Source of the DNA: Andalucia godoyi | Lineage: Eukaryota > Discoba > Jakobea > Jakobida > Andaluciidae | Direction of reading: 5' to 3' | DNA: 64,000 bases | Assembly (NCBI GenBank): GCA_009859145.1 | Contig: VRVR01000011.1 | Location: 206,026 to 270,025 of the forward strand | Part shown: positions 39,744 to 49,361 of the stretch, one piece after another | How positions within the stretch are numbered: the first letter of the stretch is position 1 | How the letters are laid out: every line of letters begins with the position of its first letter | The notes under the pieces: generated by a model | Told to the model about the DNA's origin: nothing | Databases searched by the model: none | The model's input: the letters and a program-made list of their open reading frames with translations, nothing else | Translations under genes and position numbers: made by a program

Positions 39744-40568
39744 TTATTGGCTTGCACTGTCCGTTCTAACTTCTCCTTCAATGCGCGTTTCCAGAGCCGC
39801 AAGTGAGCCGGTACTGACAAACTTGCTCTTTTCAGGTGCATCATAATTCTTCGCGTATGGATTCTCCATGAAGCTTCCCTTGTCGGCGTAGTCAAACAGG
39901 TGTGCGAACAGTCCCCGAATTGCATCCACTGCATTTCTGGCTTTATAGTCCACAAACGGAATAGATTGAAGCGCCTCGTCCGCAGAAAACAAGTCGTGTT
40001 CATCAATAAACACTGTCTGCATACCCCACTTTTTGGCAGCTTTGAGATTTCGAAGAGCGTCTTCGAAAAAGATGGTTCTGGAGGCATCCTCGATTTTTGC
40101 AGCTTCAAATGCAGTGACGAATGCTTCATCGTCTGGCTTATTGGCAAGCTTCATTCGCTGCACCTCGATAACAGGCTCTTCAAACAGGTCCTGAATTCCA
40201 ACTTTTGTGATCATGCGAATTACGTGGTTGTAGTCTGCATTTGAAAACACGTATTTTGGAAACGGCAGCTTTTGCAGCGCGTTTCGAAGCTCTGGGTTTG
40301 GATGTACAAGCTCTTGGCAGCCGTGATGAATATGCGCCCAATACGCGTGAATGTCAATCTCGTTGGACTCACGCATAAGTCCATTCAGCGTTGTTCCATA
40401 TGTCTTGAAAAGCCTGTCGCGATACTCGCATGCCTTTTCAGTCGAAAGAGAAAACCGCTGCGACAAGTACGACTCAATCTGCAGGCGAACCTTGTCCCGG
40501 ACTCCAGACGACTCTGGATACAGTGTATCATCGCAATCAAAGAACAGAATAAGCGAACGATCCGTCAT
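39744..40568 (-). CDS. Pyrimidine 5'-nucleotidase-type HAD hydrolase (Sdt1/Phm8-like)
   Basis: 274 residues from the ATG at 40568; the longer frame upstream translates a purine-rich leader into a spurious Phe/Leu tract. HAD motif I is FFDCDDTLYPES (Asp11 nucleophile, Asp13), motif II FSNAD, motif III KPDDEAF, motif IV TIFFEDALRNL. The pairing of DTLYP with a helical cap containing GTTLNGLM and HIHHG matches the Sdt1/Phm8 group of yeast and plants, which dephosphorylates UMP/CMP or lysophosphatidate. Cytosolic; no targeting signal. The last 30 residues extend past the HAD core. It is divergent from the Fyv7-like gene. Confidence 0.85.
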   Translation of the reverse strand: MTDRSLILFFDCDDTLYPESSGVRDKVRLQIESYLSQRFSLSTEKACEYRDRLFKTYGTTLNGLMRESNEIDIHAYWAHIHHGCQELVHPNPELRNALQKLPFPKYVFSNADYNHVIRMITKVGIQDLFEEPVIEVQRMKLANKPDDEAFVTAFEAAKIEDASRTIFFEDALRNLKAAKKWGMQTVFIDEHDLFSADEALQSIPFVDYKARNAVDAIRGLFAHLFDYADKGSFMENPYAKNYDAPEKSKFVSTGSLAALETRIEGEVRTDSASQ

Positions 40569-40949
40569 CCTCGTGTTCGTGTTCGTGCTCTGTCGCAAAA
40601 GAAAGAAGGAAAAACAACACTTCTCGAAATGATCCGCTCCAATAAGAAGAAAGAAGGAAAGCAGAAAGCAGAAAGCAGAAAGCAGAAAGAAGGAAAGAAG
40701 GAAAGAAGGAAAGAAAAAAGAGAGAAAGAAGAAGAGAAAGAGAGAAAGAAAAAAGAGAAACGCGTGTTGGGTCTGTCTGCAGTATGCTGTACGATCATGC
40801 AGATGTCTACTGTAGTTCAAAGCAGTGTCTTGACAAGGGCGAAACACGCCTGCAGAATTGTTAAAAAAGGATTGCGGTGTTTTTCGGAGCTGCTACTAAC
40901 ATTAATGATAGTTATTGCTACGATTGTTGTTGTGGTTGTTGTTGGCAGC
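40569..40949. other. Divergent purine-rich intergenic region
   Basis: 381 bases between two divergent start codons. Positions about 40635-40765 are a polypurine tract with GCAGAAA and GAAAGAAG repeats. The plus-strand frame is open through it into the Fyv7 gene but yields only Lys/Glu repeats and a Val/Ile run, so it is treated as leader. Confidence 0.6.
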
Positions 40950-41765
40950 ATGAAGTCAAAGAGCAAGGATCAGTCGGTGGGGGAGCGGAAGCCTGTTGGA
41001 ACGTCGCTTGCAGCATTGGCAAGTCGGAGTGATAATAGACGTCATTTTGCAAAGTTGGAAAAGGAGAAGCTCCGCAAGAATGTGACGCGGAGTGTGTACA
41101 AACGCATTGCAAAGCGAGAGGAAAAGGAGGGGCGTCACAAAGGATCTGAGATGTCTGGGTTCTTGGAGCGGCAGGATGCAATCGAGAAGGAATTGGCAAA
41201 GGAAAGAGAACGAAATCAGCCGAAAAGACGAGTTGCTGTGAACGGACCGCTGGATGAAAAGCCGTCACCAAGAAATAGCGGAGATCATGATGATGATGGT
41301 GACAGCAGAGGAGGAAGTGAGAGTGAGAATGATGGGGAAGTAGGAGGGGCAGGCGTTGTGGCGCCAAGATACGGAAAAGATGACGCGAAGCGATTCAATC
41401 CGTTTGAGAAAGCAAAGAAAGAGTATGAAAAGGAAGCAGAGGTGAAGAAAGAACAGGCTCTTGAGCATGAGAGGGCTATCATGGATCAGAAACTCAAGAT
41501 GAAGGAGAATCGCAGAGATCGCATGAGAGCTTCGCATAAACTGTCTCAGAGAACTGCCAGAGGCCAGCCGGTTATGGCAAACATTGTGCAGCACCTGTTG
41601 GAGAAGATCCAGAGAAATGACGAGAAGGACAAGCAAGATAAGCAGGAGAAGAACAAAAAGGAACCGTATGCGAAAAACACCGGCACTCAAAGCAGTACGA
41701 ATCAGAGGAACAGCCACAGCCACAACCGCAATCTTAAGAACGACGGAAAACGCCACTCAAGATGA
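40950..41765 (+). CDS. rRNA-processing protein Fyv7/TAP26-like
   Basis: 271 residues using the ATG at 40950 (MKSKSKDQSVGERKP); upstream in-frame ATGs would add an implausible hydrophobic leader. The C-terminal half carries the Fyv7/TAP26 pattern: RFNPFEKAKKEYEKE, a long charged helix, then RASHKLSQRTARGQPVM and NIVQHLLEKIQ. In yeast Fyv7 acts in the small-subunit processome for 18S rRNA maturation; the animal counterpart is CCDC59/TAP26. The middle is Asp/Ser/Gly-rich and disordered, the tail Lys-rich. Nucleolar location is expected from composition. The N-terminal region (RHFAKLEKEKLRKN) is also typical. Confidence 0.78.
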   Translation: MKSKSKDQSVGERKPVGTSLAALASRSDNRRHFAKLEKEKLRKNVTRSVYKRIAKREEKEGRHKGSEMSGFLERQDAIEKELAKERERNQPKRRVAVNGPLDEKPSPRNSGDHDDDGDSRGGSESENDGEVGGAGVVAPRYGKDDAKRFNPFEKAKKEYEKEAEVKKEQALEHERAIMDQKLKMKENRRDRMRASHKLSQRTARGQPVMANIVQHLLEKIQRNDEKDKQDKQEKNKKEPYAKNTGTQSSTNQRNSHSHNRNLKNDGKRHSR

Positions 41766-41968
41766 TCGTGATCATGGATGCATTCTCTTCCATCGCGTCA
41801 TTAAGATGTTCTTCTTGGCGCTTTTTTTAGTTTTTCTCTTTCCTTTTGTTTGTGATTTTTAATGAATATGAATGTTCTCAACACGTACCGAAATGTTGTT
41901 GTTTATCCCAGACGGAAAGAAGTGAGGGAAAAATAATAATGGTACAAAATAATATGTAAACCAGTTAT

Positions 41969-43147
41969 TTAGAGTTGGTCGTCGTCGTCCCCAGGCTCAT
42001 CGTCCGCTTCTGCTTCCACTTCCTCTTCTTCTTCTTCCTCTTCCCCTCCTGGAATGAAATCCTCTTCGCCTTCGCTGTCATCGTCGTCCTCTGCAAGCAA
42101 CGCAGCAGTCCCGTATCTGGCGCTGTCTCGGTCCTCGTCTTCATCGTAGTTGGAGTCATCCTGTGCCGCAGACCGGTCGTCGTCGTCGTCATCTTCTGTT
42201 TCAACCCTAGAAGCTATCTTCATCCGTTTTGAATCCGCCAGCACTTTGAAGTCGCGATCCTGATGCGGTTCATCTTCATCAAGCTCCAAGTCATCATCTC
42301 CGATGTCGTCTTCCTTTTCCGAGCGAGAACGTTTCTTTCCTCCGAGAATCTCTGCGTGAACGACTCCCTGATCTTCCCCATCTCCTTCGTTGTCATCATC
42401 CTCGACATCATCGTCGCTATCATCCTCCTCTCCCCCTTCCGCATCATCATCATCCTCTTCCTCTTCCTCTTCCTCTTCCTCTTCCTCTTCCTCTTCCTCT
42501 TCCTCTTCCTCTTCCTCTTCCTCTTCTTTCCCCTCATCTCGTTGCTGAAGTTCGTCAAAAACGTCCGCAGACTCTTTTTGCTCACCGTTTTCGCTCGAGT
42601 ACTCATCAGGAAGACTATCTAATTCACGATCTTCCTCGTATTCCGCACGTTCATCTTCGTCCATGTACTGAACTTCGTTACCTTCTCGATCCTCTCCATC
42701 AAGCCCAACCAGCTTCGACAGCGCCGCGTACACACGTTTTGAGAAATCCTTTGTGGTATCGCATACCGGATTTCCGTCCAATTCAAGGTACTCGAGCTTT
42801 GCAAGTTTTGCAAGATCCTCGATTTCAGAAAACGCTGAAATCTTGTTTCCGCCCAACGATAGCGATTCCAGCGCAGGAAACTTTAAGCTCAGGACCCCCA
42901 AGCCCTTTGAAATCTTGTTATCGGACAAATCAAGAGACTGCAGCCTCGGCAACACGGGAAACGAATCGAGATTGGTCAGGTAGCACTGCACGAGAGAAAG
43001 ATGCACCAAAGAATCTGCAAACGGTTGCAAAGCAGCTGCAGGGGCATCAGGCGCTCGAATCATCGAATCAAGCGTGAGTCGACGAACAGTGCCATTTTGC
43101 TGTGATTGCTGCGCCGCTATTGTCCTGTCCAGTGAAAGCGTCGCCAT
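41969..43147 (-). CDS. ANP32-like acidic leucine-rich nuclear phosphoprotein
   Basis: 392 residues. Residues about 20-150 contain leucine-rich repeats (SLVHLSLVQCYLTNL, LQSLDLSDNKIS, LESLSLGGNKIS, LEYLELDGNPV) closed by the LRR cap YAALSKLVGLDGEDREGNEV, exactly the ANP32 arrangement. The remaining about 230 residues are extremely acidic, including a continuous Glu run of more than 20 encoded by a GAGGAA microsatellite (about 42450-42532), then Asp runs, with one basic patch GGKKRSRSEK. ANP32 proteins act as histone chaperones and PP2A inhibitors in the nucleus. The acidic tail is longer than in animals (about 250 residues total there); repeat expansion is the likely reason. Confidence 0.88.
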   Translation of the reverse strand: MATLSLDRTIAAQQSQQNGTVRRLTLDSMIRAPDAPAAALQPFADSLVHLSLVQCYLTNLDSFPVLPRLQSLDLSDNKISKGLGVLSLKFPALESLSLGGNKISAFSEIEDLAKLAKLEYLELDGNPVCDTTKDFSKRVYAALSKLVGLDGEDREGNEVQYMDEDERAEYEEDRELDSLPDEYSSENGEQKESADVFDELQQRDEGKEEEEEEEEEEEEEEEEEEEEEEEEDDDDAEGGEEDDSDDDVEDDDNEGDGEDQGVVHAEILGGKKRSRSEKEDDIGDDDLELDEDEPHQDRDFKVLADSKRMKIASRVETEDDDDDDRSAAQDDSNYDEDEDRDSARYGTAALLAEDDDDSEGEEDFIPGGEEEEEEEEVEAEADDEPGDDDDQL

Positions 43148-43695
43148 TTTCCTCTCTGTTTGTTTGTTTCTTCTTCTTTAAAAATGACCGTCTCGAGATG
43201 CAGACGATTATTCAACTATAAAAAAAACTGTATGGCACAAAAACAGAGATTCTCAATAACGCAACCTGAAAAAGTAAATAAATAAATAAATAAATGAAAA
43301 AGTAAAATAGTAACACACGAAACGAAACGAAATGGTGAAAAATGTGCGCGTGTTCGTGCGTGAGAAGCTGATAAGGGCGGGAAAAAAAACAGAATATTGG
43401 AAAACAGAGGGACAATTGGGGCAGGGTGTTGGTTTATTTTTGTTTTACGACTGGCGAAAGCGGACAAAAGACTCGAGTTGCAGGCAGTCGCTGGACTGAA
43501 AAAGTTGAGGCTTGAGACTTGAGGAGACCCGATCTGGTCCGTTATGTCCAATTTTGCAAAAGAGAAAAATCGAATTGGTGGTGAGGCTCGTTCGTTTTTA
43601 ATCTGGCTCTTTGCGCGTATGCACACTGAATAATCCAAGGTTGGTGAAAAGAAAAAAAGTGGCGGGGAGTGGAAAAGATTCCAAGAAACCAGAAT
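43148..43695. other. Divergent intergenic region
   Basis: 548 bases between the ANP32-like and NlpC/P60 start codons. A (TAAA)n tract lies about 43272-43302. No further gene is supported; the longest ORF here (minus strand to 43638) looks random. Confidence 0.5.
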
Positions 43696-44574
43696 ATGAG
43701 TTTTGCGATTCTGGGTTCAGTTCAAGACAAGGAAAACGTTCAACTGATGGAAACGACGACGGCGATGATGGATGATTTTATTGTGACCAAGAAGGGCAAA
43801 TCAACATCGAGTGTTGGTGGTGGTGATGAGCCATTGGTGCAGTCGTCTGCGATGGATTTGCAAAAGGCGTTTGAAAAGTTCCGACAAGAGAGAATCCAGT
43901 TGCGAGCAGTCAAGGAAAAGTCGGTGGCGATGCGAAAGGAACGAACGCCAGAATGGATGCAGCAACTGCGAGAAAAGTTCATTGCACAAGCGAAAAAGTA
44001 TATTGGGATTCCGTATCACCCAAGGTATCATTCCAGCCCTGATTCACAGTTCCACAATGCACCGCTCTACCTGGACTGCTGCGGGCTTATTCGGCGCGTC
44101 GTCTGGGACTTGCGAGATGAGTTTGGGTTTTCACTGGGGCGCTGGAATCAAGCATATCAGCTGGATACACTGCCCGTGAAGATTGACGAGGCAAAGGACA
44201 TGAAACCTGGAGACCTTGTCTTTTATTCAGGGACATACTACAATGAGAAACTCAAGCCGCAGATTCATGATTGCGTCCATGTCGAGATCTTCCTTGGCGG
44301 GGAAACGGGAGAACAGACGATTGGAGCGAGGTCACAGACGGGCGCGATTCAGATCCACAATTCTTACAAGTTTGAATCAAAGAATTATCATTCCATCAAG
44401 TTCCACTTTCGATCTCTGGAAACCTGGCTTGCAGGCATTTGCAACTCGTGCTGCGAAGAGCATTCGTGGGCGCGTGTGATTGTCCAACCGTCGAAAAAGT
44501 CCATCTTCTCGATCTCGGATGCAGATGCCTATGCCGCCGAGTATCAATCAGCACAAGACGCTGACCAAATATGA
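43696..44574 (+). CDS. NlpC/P60-fold (papain-like) domain protein
   Basis: 292 residues from the ATG at 43696 (MSFAILGSVQDKEN); the frame opens slightly earlier at a GTG. Residues about 90-260 match the NlpC/P60 fold: IAQAKKYIGIPYH, then YLDCCGLIRRVVWDL with the putative nucleophile Cys, MKPGDLVFYSG, and HDCVHVEIFLGG with the putative catalytic His. In bacteria such domains cleave peptidoglycan peptides or act as amidases and acyltransferases. The eukaryotic substrate is unknown. There is no signal peptide, so the protein is probably cytosolic. A KEN sequence lies near residue 13. The N-terminal 90 residues are charged and helical. It could alternatively be a deamidase or acyltransferase of the same fold. 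Confidence 0.72.
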   Translation: MSFAILGSVQDKENVQLMETTTAMMDDFIVTKKGKSTSSVGGGDEPLVQSSAMDLQKAFEKFRQERIQLRAVKEKSVAMRKERTPEWMQQLREKFIAQAKKYIGIPYHPRYHSSPDSQFHNAPLYLDCCGLIRRVVWDLRDEFGFSLGRWNQAYQLDTLPVKIDEAKDMKPGDLVFYSGTYYNEKLKPQIHDCVHVEIFLGGETGEQTIGARSQTGAIQIHNSYKFESKNYHSIKFHFRSLETWLAGICNSCCEEHSWARVIVQPSKKSIFSISDADAYAAEYQSAQDADQI

Positions 44575-44967
44575 TCATCGCTCGCCCGCGCTCTCATCAT
44601 CATCATCACTATCACCATCACCATCATGTGTATTTTGGGTGTTTATCTGCCTTAATTAATCTTTCTTACTATGCTTCGGTCCCGCTCACCAGAAACCTAT
44701 CGGTTTCGACAGCATCAGCAATAAAATACTTTTTAAAAATGCCCGCAATCTCCGACATACGCCGCATTAAACGTTTCTTTTGATTTTTTATAATTAAATT
44801 TTTGTTTTTGTTTTTTGATATTTGGTGGTTTTGATTTCCCACCGTGTGATACTCCAATCTCTGTTTTGCCTGTCTGCCGCTGTGACTTGAAAGAAGTGCG
44901 CTGGGTGAGGTTTCCTGGTATTCCCATATCTTGTCCTTGTGTTTTTTTGCTGCTGGTGAACTTTCGA
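44575..44967. other. Intergenic region upstream of the TTLL gene
   Basis: 393 bases with an ATCATC/CATCAC repeat (about 44590-44632) just after the NlpC/P60 stop and a T-rich tract (about 44778-44830). The TTLL frame stays open upstream to 44815 with no ATG. Nothing else is seen. Confidence 0.5.
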
Positions 44968-46239
44968 ATGGTGAGCCTGAAGAAGAAATTTTATGTTGTG
45001 AACAACAATGGTCAGCAGATGATCATTGACACGCTGACAAGTCTTGGATTTGAGCGGGTTTCAGACAAGGGATCGTCGGATTTTGGAGTCCGCTGGGTCG
45101 AAGTCCGAACGGACATTGACTTTGGCAAGTTTCGGGAAGGCGAGCAGATTGTAAATCACATTGCAAACTGCAGTGTCATTACGACGAAAAACAGCTTGTA
45201 CACAACTCTGAGGACATATGAACGCAGTCGTCGAAAGAAGGAGCCAGATTTCTCGATTTCGTCCTTTATTCCACAAACCTTTCGAATGGACATGGACCCG
45301 GATCGACAGGAATTCCTGCGATTGATTGCATCCACAGAAGAAAAGGAAAAGAGTAAGAAGGGCGAGAGCATTTGGATTACAAAGCCAACATCCATGAACC
45401 AAGGAAAGGGTATTTCTCTATCAAAAGACCTCGTAGAGCTCCAGCGGCGGTTCAAGAGCGGGGGTGGAAAGTATGTTATCCAAAGATATCTCTTGAATCC
45501 CCTGCTGCTGGAAGGCCGCAAGTTTGACATGCGCATTTACATGTTCATCGCTTCCGTCAAGCCGGCGCTGGTGTTCTATCACGAAGGCTACTGTCGACTG
45601 AGCCACTGTGAGTACTCTGCGGACGACTTGGAGAATCCAATGGTGCACCTGACAAATGCTGCCATCCAAAGAAAGCATCCAGAACACAAAGAAAAGGGAG
45701 AAGACACCATATGGACGTTCGCAAAGTTTCAAGCATACTTGGCAGCGAATGCACTCGCGCCTGTCGACTGGGTGCAGAGCTTCATGATCGTACGTTTCTT
45801 TTTCATTTTGACTCTTCCTCTCTTCTTTTCTTTTTCGGTCGTTCCTCTCAAACAGGAACGACGATTTGTCTTCATTATCATGTGTTTGATTTTGTGCTAA
45901 CAGGCAGGTGTCATTCTGTACAACAACGGATAGCCGAAAGTTCAAGATATCATGAAAATCATTTTTGAGGCCGCTCGTCCAAGTCTGGACACGCGTAGCG
46001 GTTGTTTTGATCTGCTTGGTTGTGACTTTATGCTGGACTCGAATCTCAATGTCTATCTTTTGGAGGTGAACACAAATCCCGCGATGTGGACCACCTGCAG
46101 CACGACCAAGGCTCTGCTGCCTCCAATGATCGACGAGACTCTCAAGATCGCACTGGAGATCTTTGACAAGAAAGCGAGTGGGCAGTCATTGTTGCCGCTG
46201 TCTTCTCAAATAGAGTTTGTCGCCATTTGTTCCGAATAA
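44968..46239 (+). CDS. Tubulin-tyrosine-ligase-like (TTLL) enzyme, two exons
   Basis: 375 residues if exon 1 (44968-45789) joins exon 2 (45934-46239). TTL-fold motifs in order: IWITKPTSMNQGKGISL, KYVIQRYL, GRKFDMRIYMFI, MVHLTNAAIQ, FDLLGCDFMLDSNLNVYLLEVNTNP, the last holding the metal-binding Glu and Asn. TTLLs ligate Tyr, Glu or Gly to tubulin tails with ATP. The intron has a GTACGT donor, a CTAAC branch-like sequence at 45897 and an AG at 45933. Using the nearer CAG at 45903 would stay in frame but meet a TAG ten codons on, so 45933 is preferred. Subfamily is not determined. A cytosolic carboxypeptidase, which removes such Glu chains, lies 5 kb away. Confidence 0.85.
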
Positions 46240-46313
46240 TAATAAAACATACATTAAATAAATGTATTCGAGAACAATCAAACGCGGTCTGCTGTGCTTC
46301 TCCCGCTCGCTCG

Positions 46314-48077
46314 TCATGTGTTCTTCAAAGTGTCTGCAAACGGTCGGGTCTGATGATCATCTATAAGGTATCGAAACATGTACGGAATCAGCTGGTTTTC
46401 CATGATCTGGTCAGAATCCAAGGAGAACCGACACCGGTCCTTCATTGCATCCGCTCTCACTTTCGCTGTCTTGGGATGTCTCAACACCCATTCGACGTTC
46501 CTGACAATCTCATCCGGATCCGACTCTGCCCAGTACGTCTTGTCTTCATTCACATACAATTGCTGAGAAAACAGAGGAAATCCACGCTCTTCAGCGGCAC
46601 GGAGATGCCTCATCATCACGGCGGCGAAAGCTTCGGCACCGCTCTTCCATGAAAGACTGCCTTCTCCAGCAGACACCATTGTTTGGTACTTGCCGTGAGC
46701 ATAGGCCTCCCGGAGGGCGTCCGGAATTCCCATGCATGTTGCCAAGAGATCGAAATGCCCGGTATTCGCAGACAGAATTGTCGGAATTCCAGCCACAACC
46801 GTCTCGGCTGCAACTTGGTTAATCCCTCCCTCCGCTCGATTCGCAAACACCGCAGCGCTGATGTACGGGAACACACTTTGGACAAAGTCTTCGGGATTCA
46901 GCGGAGGGAGAACGATGACGTGCGATAACGGGATCCCAAAATCAGACAGCCATTTTTCAAAGAACGCAATGCGTCGTTGGTAGGTCTTGTCTCCAATAAT
47001 GTCAAATTTCTGATCTGAAAAGGACGGGGCAGAAGAAATCCACCTTGAAGACTGTATGTTGATCGTTTCTTGCCAGAAATTCTCCCAAGCCACCACCAGC
47101 ACAATATCTGTCCGCTTTTCCAGGAGCCGACGCATGAACTCCACGATAACATCCTGTCCCTTTCTCACTTCCAGCTTCCCCCCAGAGAACAAAAGGTGCT
47201 TTCCGCTGTGGTACGCCCGTATTATAGCCTCCGCATAGTTTCTGCGATGCATCAATACGAGCACAGGGTCCAGCACGTCAGCAGGCCGCAGAGAAAAGGG
47301 GGCCGCCGATGTCACAAGCGATGGAACCCGTCTCGGAAGGCGCAAAGTCGAAGCAAACAGCTGTGCATCCACGCCCTGATAGATCGTTTGAATTTCTGGG
47401 AACGAGCACTCTTCAGTCCAATACGGTTGTGCAAAGCAATAATCGGTCATATTTTGTTTGCGAAGATAAATCTGCGTGGAGGCGACGAGCGTATTCCAAG
47501 CGGATCCAGAGACCAGCGCTTCTTCTCGCAAGAAGTACTTGCTAACGATTCGATCTGCTCTGGGAGTAACGAAGAAGTCCACGAGCATCTCCCGCACACC
47601 GCGATACTTTGGTGTGTGCAGTCCTTCGGCATGCATGACCGGGAACGGAAGAAACGTTCTGTTTGTGTCTCCGAGCCAATCACGAAACTTTGCCTGGCGC
47701 TTCCACAAGAGCGTTAAAATTTGAGATTTCTTCGTCTCTCTTTCGTACGCAAGCGTTGAGGGCAGGACGTCCGCGAGAAGCACCGGATAAAAGACCTGTG
47801 AAGCCGCTAGTTTGCGAATCAAGTGGAAGGCATACGAGCCGTAGCCAGACTGCTGAAAGGGTTGCCATTCAAACCCAACTGGCATTCTGGTCCCTGCCGC
47901 GGTTGACAAGTCCAGCATCTCTCTGTCCTCCAGTCCCTTCTGTGCCAGCCACCGGACAACCTCCTCTTTGTCCAGAGGAAACAGAAGCTTTTTCAGTCTG
48001 CCAAGGACGTCATATTGCAACATTCCAGCACCCAGAAGGAGTGCCAGCAGTGTAACCAATAGCCTGGCTCGTACCAT
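46314..48077 (-). CDS. Membrane-anchored glycosyltransferase, GT-B fold (GT4-like)
   Basis: 587 residues from the ATG at 48077, which begins with MVRARLLVTLLALLLGAGML, a type II signal anchor; the frame is open further upstream but that adds a second, less likely leader. The C-terminal half has the GT4-type nucleotide-sugar site: LLFSGGKLEVRKGQDVIVEF, the loop VIVLPPLNPED, and an E-x7-E motif AEGGINQVAAETVVAGIPTI followed by SANTGHFDL. The N-terminal half contains FEWQPFQQSGYGSYAFHLI, the region that in GT-B enzymes binds the acceptor. Probably a Golgi/ER enzyme facing the lumen. Donor and acceptor cannot be inferred. It converges with the TTLL gene, with only 74 nt between stops. Confidence 0.8.
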   Translation of the reverse strand: MVRARLLVTLLALLLGAGMLQYDVLGRLKKLLFPLDKEEVVRWLAQKGLEDREMLDLSTAAGTRMPVGFEWQPFQQSGYGSYAFHLIRKLAASQVFYPVLLADVLPSTLAYERETKKSQILTLLWKRQAKFRDWLGDTNRTFLPFPVMHAEGLHTPKYRGVREMLVDFFVTPRADRIVSKYFLREEALVSGSAWNTLVASTQIYLRKQNMTDYCFAQPYWTEECSFPEIQTIYQGVDAQLFASTLRLPRRVPSLVTSAAPFSLRPADVLDPVLVLMHRRNYAEAIIRAYHSGKHLLFSGGKLEVRKGQDVIVEFMRRLLEKRTDIVLVVAWENFWQETINIQSSRWISSAPSFSDQKFDIIGDKTYQRRIAFFEKWLSDFGIPLSHVIVLPPLNPEDFVQSVFPYISAAVFANRAEGGINQVAAETVVAGIPTILSANTGHFDLLATCMGIPDALREAYAHGKYQTMVSAGEGSLSWKSGAEAFAAVMMRHLRAAEERGFPLFSQQLYVNEDKTYWAESDPDEIVRNVEWVLRHPKTAKVRADAMKDRCRFSLDSDQIMENQLIPYMFRYLIDDHQTRPFADTLKNT

Positions 48078-48533
48078 CGTTCTCACATTAGCAGTCTTGC
48101 ATGAACAAAGTATCTCACTGCAAAAGCGAGTGTACAACGATGAACTCCGAGAGTCGAGAGCCAAGAGCCCGAACAACGAGTGAAAGATCCACGCTCCTTT
48201 TTCCATTCATTTTCTTTGTGCATAATGCCACCAAACTTCTGTAGAGGTGCATTACATACCCTGCTTAGTGTGTATGAAGGCGCAAGAGAGAACACGCCGA
48301 GGAAGGAGAATGGCATTGTCGGTCCAGGAATCTTTCTTTATAGACACAATAATTCTATTCCATTCGATACAGTTCTCGAGATCCCAAGTTGCTCCACACC
48401 AGCAGACCATCCACAAAATCCAACAAGTTCTTCATCGTCTGTTTTTTTTCTCCCCCTTCTTCCAACACCACACGTGCTGTCGTATCCGAACAGAAAAAGA
48501 AAGATGTCTTAAAAAGGCGATGTCACGATTGAT
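48078..48533. other. Intergenic region between the glycosyltransferase start and the eS12 stop
   Basis: 456 bases holding the glycosyltransferase promoter and the eS12 3' end. ORFs here are short and without recognisable features; a T-rich tract lies near 48440. Confidence 0.5.
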
Positions 48534-48959
48534 TTAGGCCTTGGAGATGTGCGACTTGATGAACTGGGCAGCGGGGGTGGAGTCATCACCGAAATCAGTG
48601 ACAACGGCGCAAGAGCACTTGACATTCTTGCGAACAGAGCCCTCGGCATTGCGCTTGGCAAGTCCTCCAAGCTCACCAATCTCGTGCTTTCCAAATCCGG
48701 TGATCAGAGGGATACCGTGGTTCTTGCACAAAGACTCGATGAGTTTCTTGTACGCAGCCTCATCGCAATCGTCGGCAAGCACGGCGAAGATGGCCTCCTT
48801 GCGGTCAAGGGCCTTGGTGGCCTCACGGAGTCCGCGGCGGAGCCCATCGACGGTGGTCGACTTCTTCATCACGTCCTGGAGAGCAGATCGGAGATCGAGC
48901 TCAACGGCAGGGGCGGCAACGGCAACGGCAACGGCAACGGGGGCGGCTTCTTCAGACAT
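48534..48959 (-). CDS. RPS12: Cytosolic 40S ribosomal protein eS12
   Basis: 141 residues from the ATG at 48959. The body DLRSALQDVMKKSTTVDGLRRGLREATKALDR, then FAVLADDCDEAAYKKLIESL and GIPLITGFGKHEIGELGG, is unmistakably eS12 (L7Ae/L30e fold, beak of the small subunit). The end FIKSHISKA is also typical. The N-terminus has an Ala-Val repeat (VAVAVAVAAPAV) encoded by GGCAAC repeats, slightly longer than the animal protein (132). Codon use is strongly C/G-ending, as expected for a highly expressed gene. The upstream region contains telo-box-like motifs shared with the eL18 promoter. It is divergent from the TGT gene. Confidence 0.96.
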   Translation of the reverse strand: MSEEAAPVAVAVAVAAPAVELDLRSALQDVMKKSTTVDGLRRGLREATKALDRKEAIFAVLADDCDEAAYKKLIESLCKNHGIPLITGFGKHEIGELGGLAKRNAEGSVRKNVKCSCAVVTDFGDDSTPAAQFIKSHISKA

Positions 48960-49361
48960 GGCGGATGTTACAAAAGCACTGAACGAGAAGGGATACACTC
49001 CGAAAAGTTCACTTTTCTTCCTAGCGGATAAGAAAAAGAAAAGAAGAAGAAGAAAAAGAAAGAACGAAACGACGAAAATATCAAACCAAAAAAACATGAA
49101 AGAGCAAGAGACACGAGGAGAGCATGAAAACGAAAAGGGAGGGAAAGGCGATAGCGTTTTTCTTAGGGTTTTCACTTTTCAGGGGAACCCTAGGCCACCT
49201 CGACCACTGCGACTCAACCTCTTTTTTTTTTTTTTGCGGGTGTGTGTCTTCCCTTTACAGGGAGGGGACCCGAGGAAGCCTCATTGGGAGCCATCATTTC
49301 GAACGAGTGAGAGAGGAAGAAGAAGACATATTTAGTGAGAGATGATGCGTAAAGGAAAAGC
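48960..49361. other. Divergent promoter region between eS12 and queuine transglycosylase
   Basis: 402 bases. Near the eS12 side it is purine-rich on the plus strand (pyrimidine-rich in the eS12 transcript). A T-run occurs at about 49219-49233. The telo-box-like pair at 49163-49198 lies between the genes and could serve both; it is listed separately. Confidence 0.6.
49163..49198. promoter_or_regulatory. Telo-box-like inverted pair upstream of eS12
   Basis: TTAGGGTTTTCAC at 49163-49175 and AACCCTAGGCCAC at 49186-49198, about 205-240 nt upstream of the eS12 ATG. The two are inverted copies of the AACCCTA core. The eL18 promoter carries the same arrangement. AACCCTA 'telo-boxes' are known from ribosomal-protein promoters in plants and other eukaryotes; function here is inferred from the shared occurrence. 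Confidence 0.55.
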
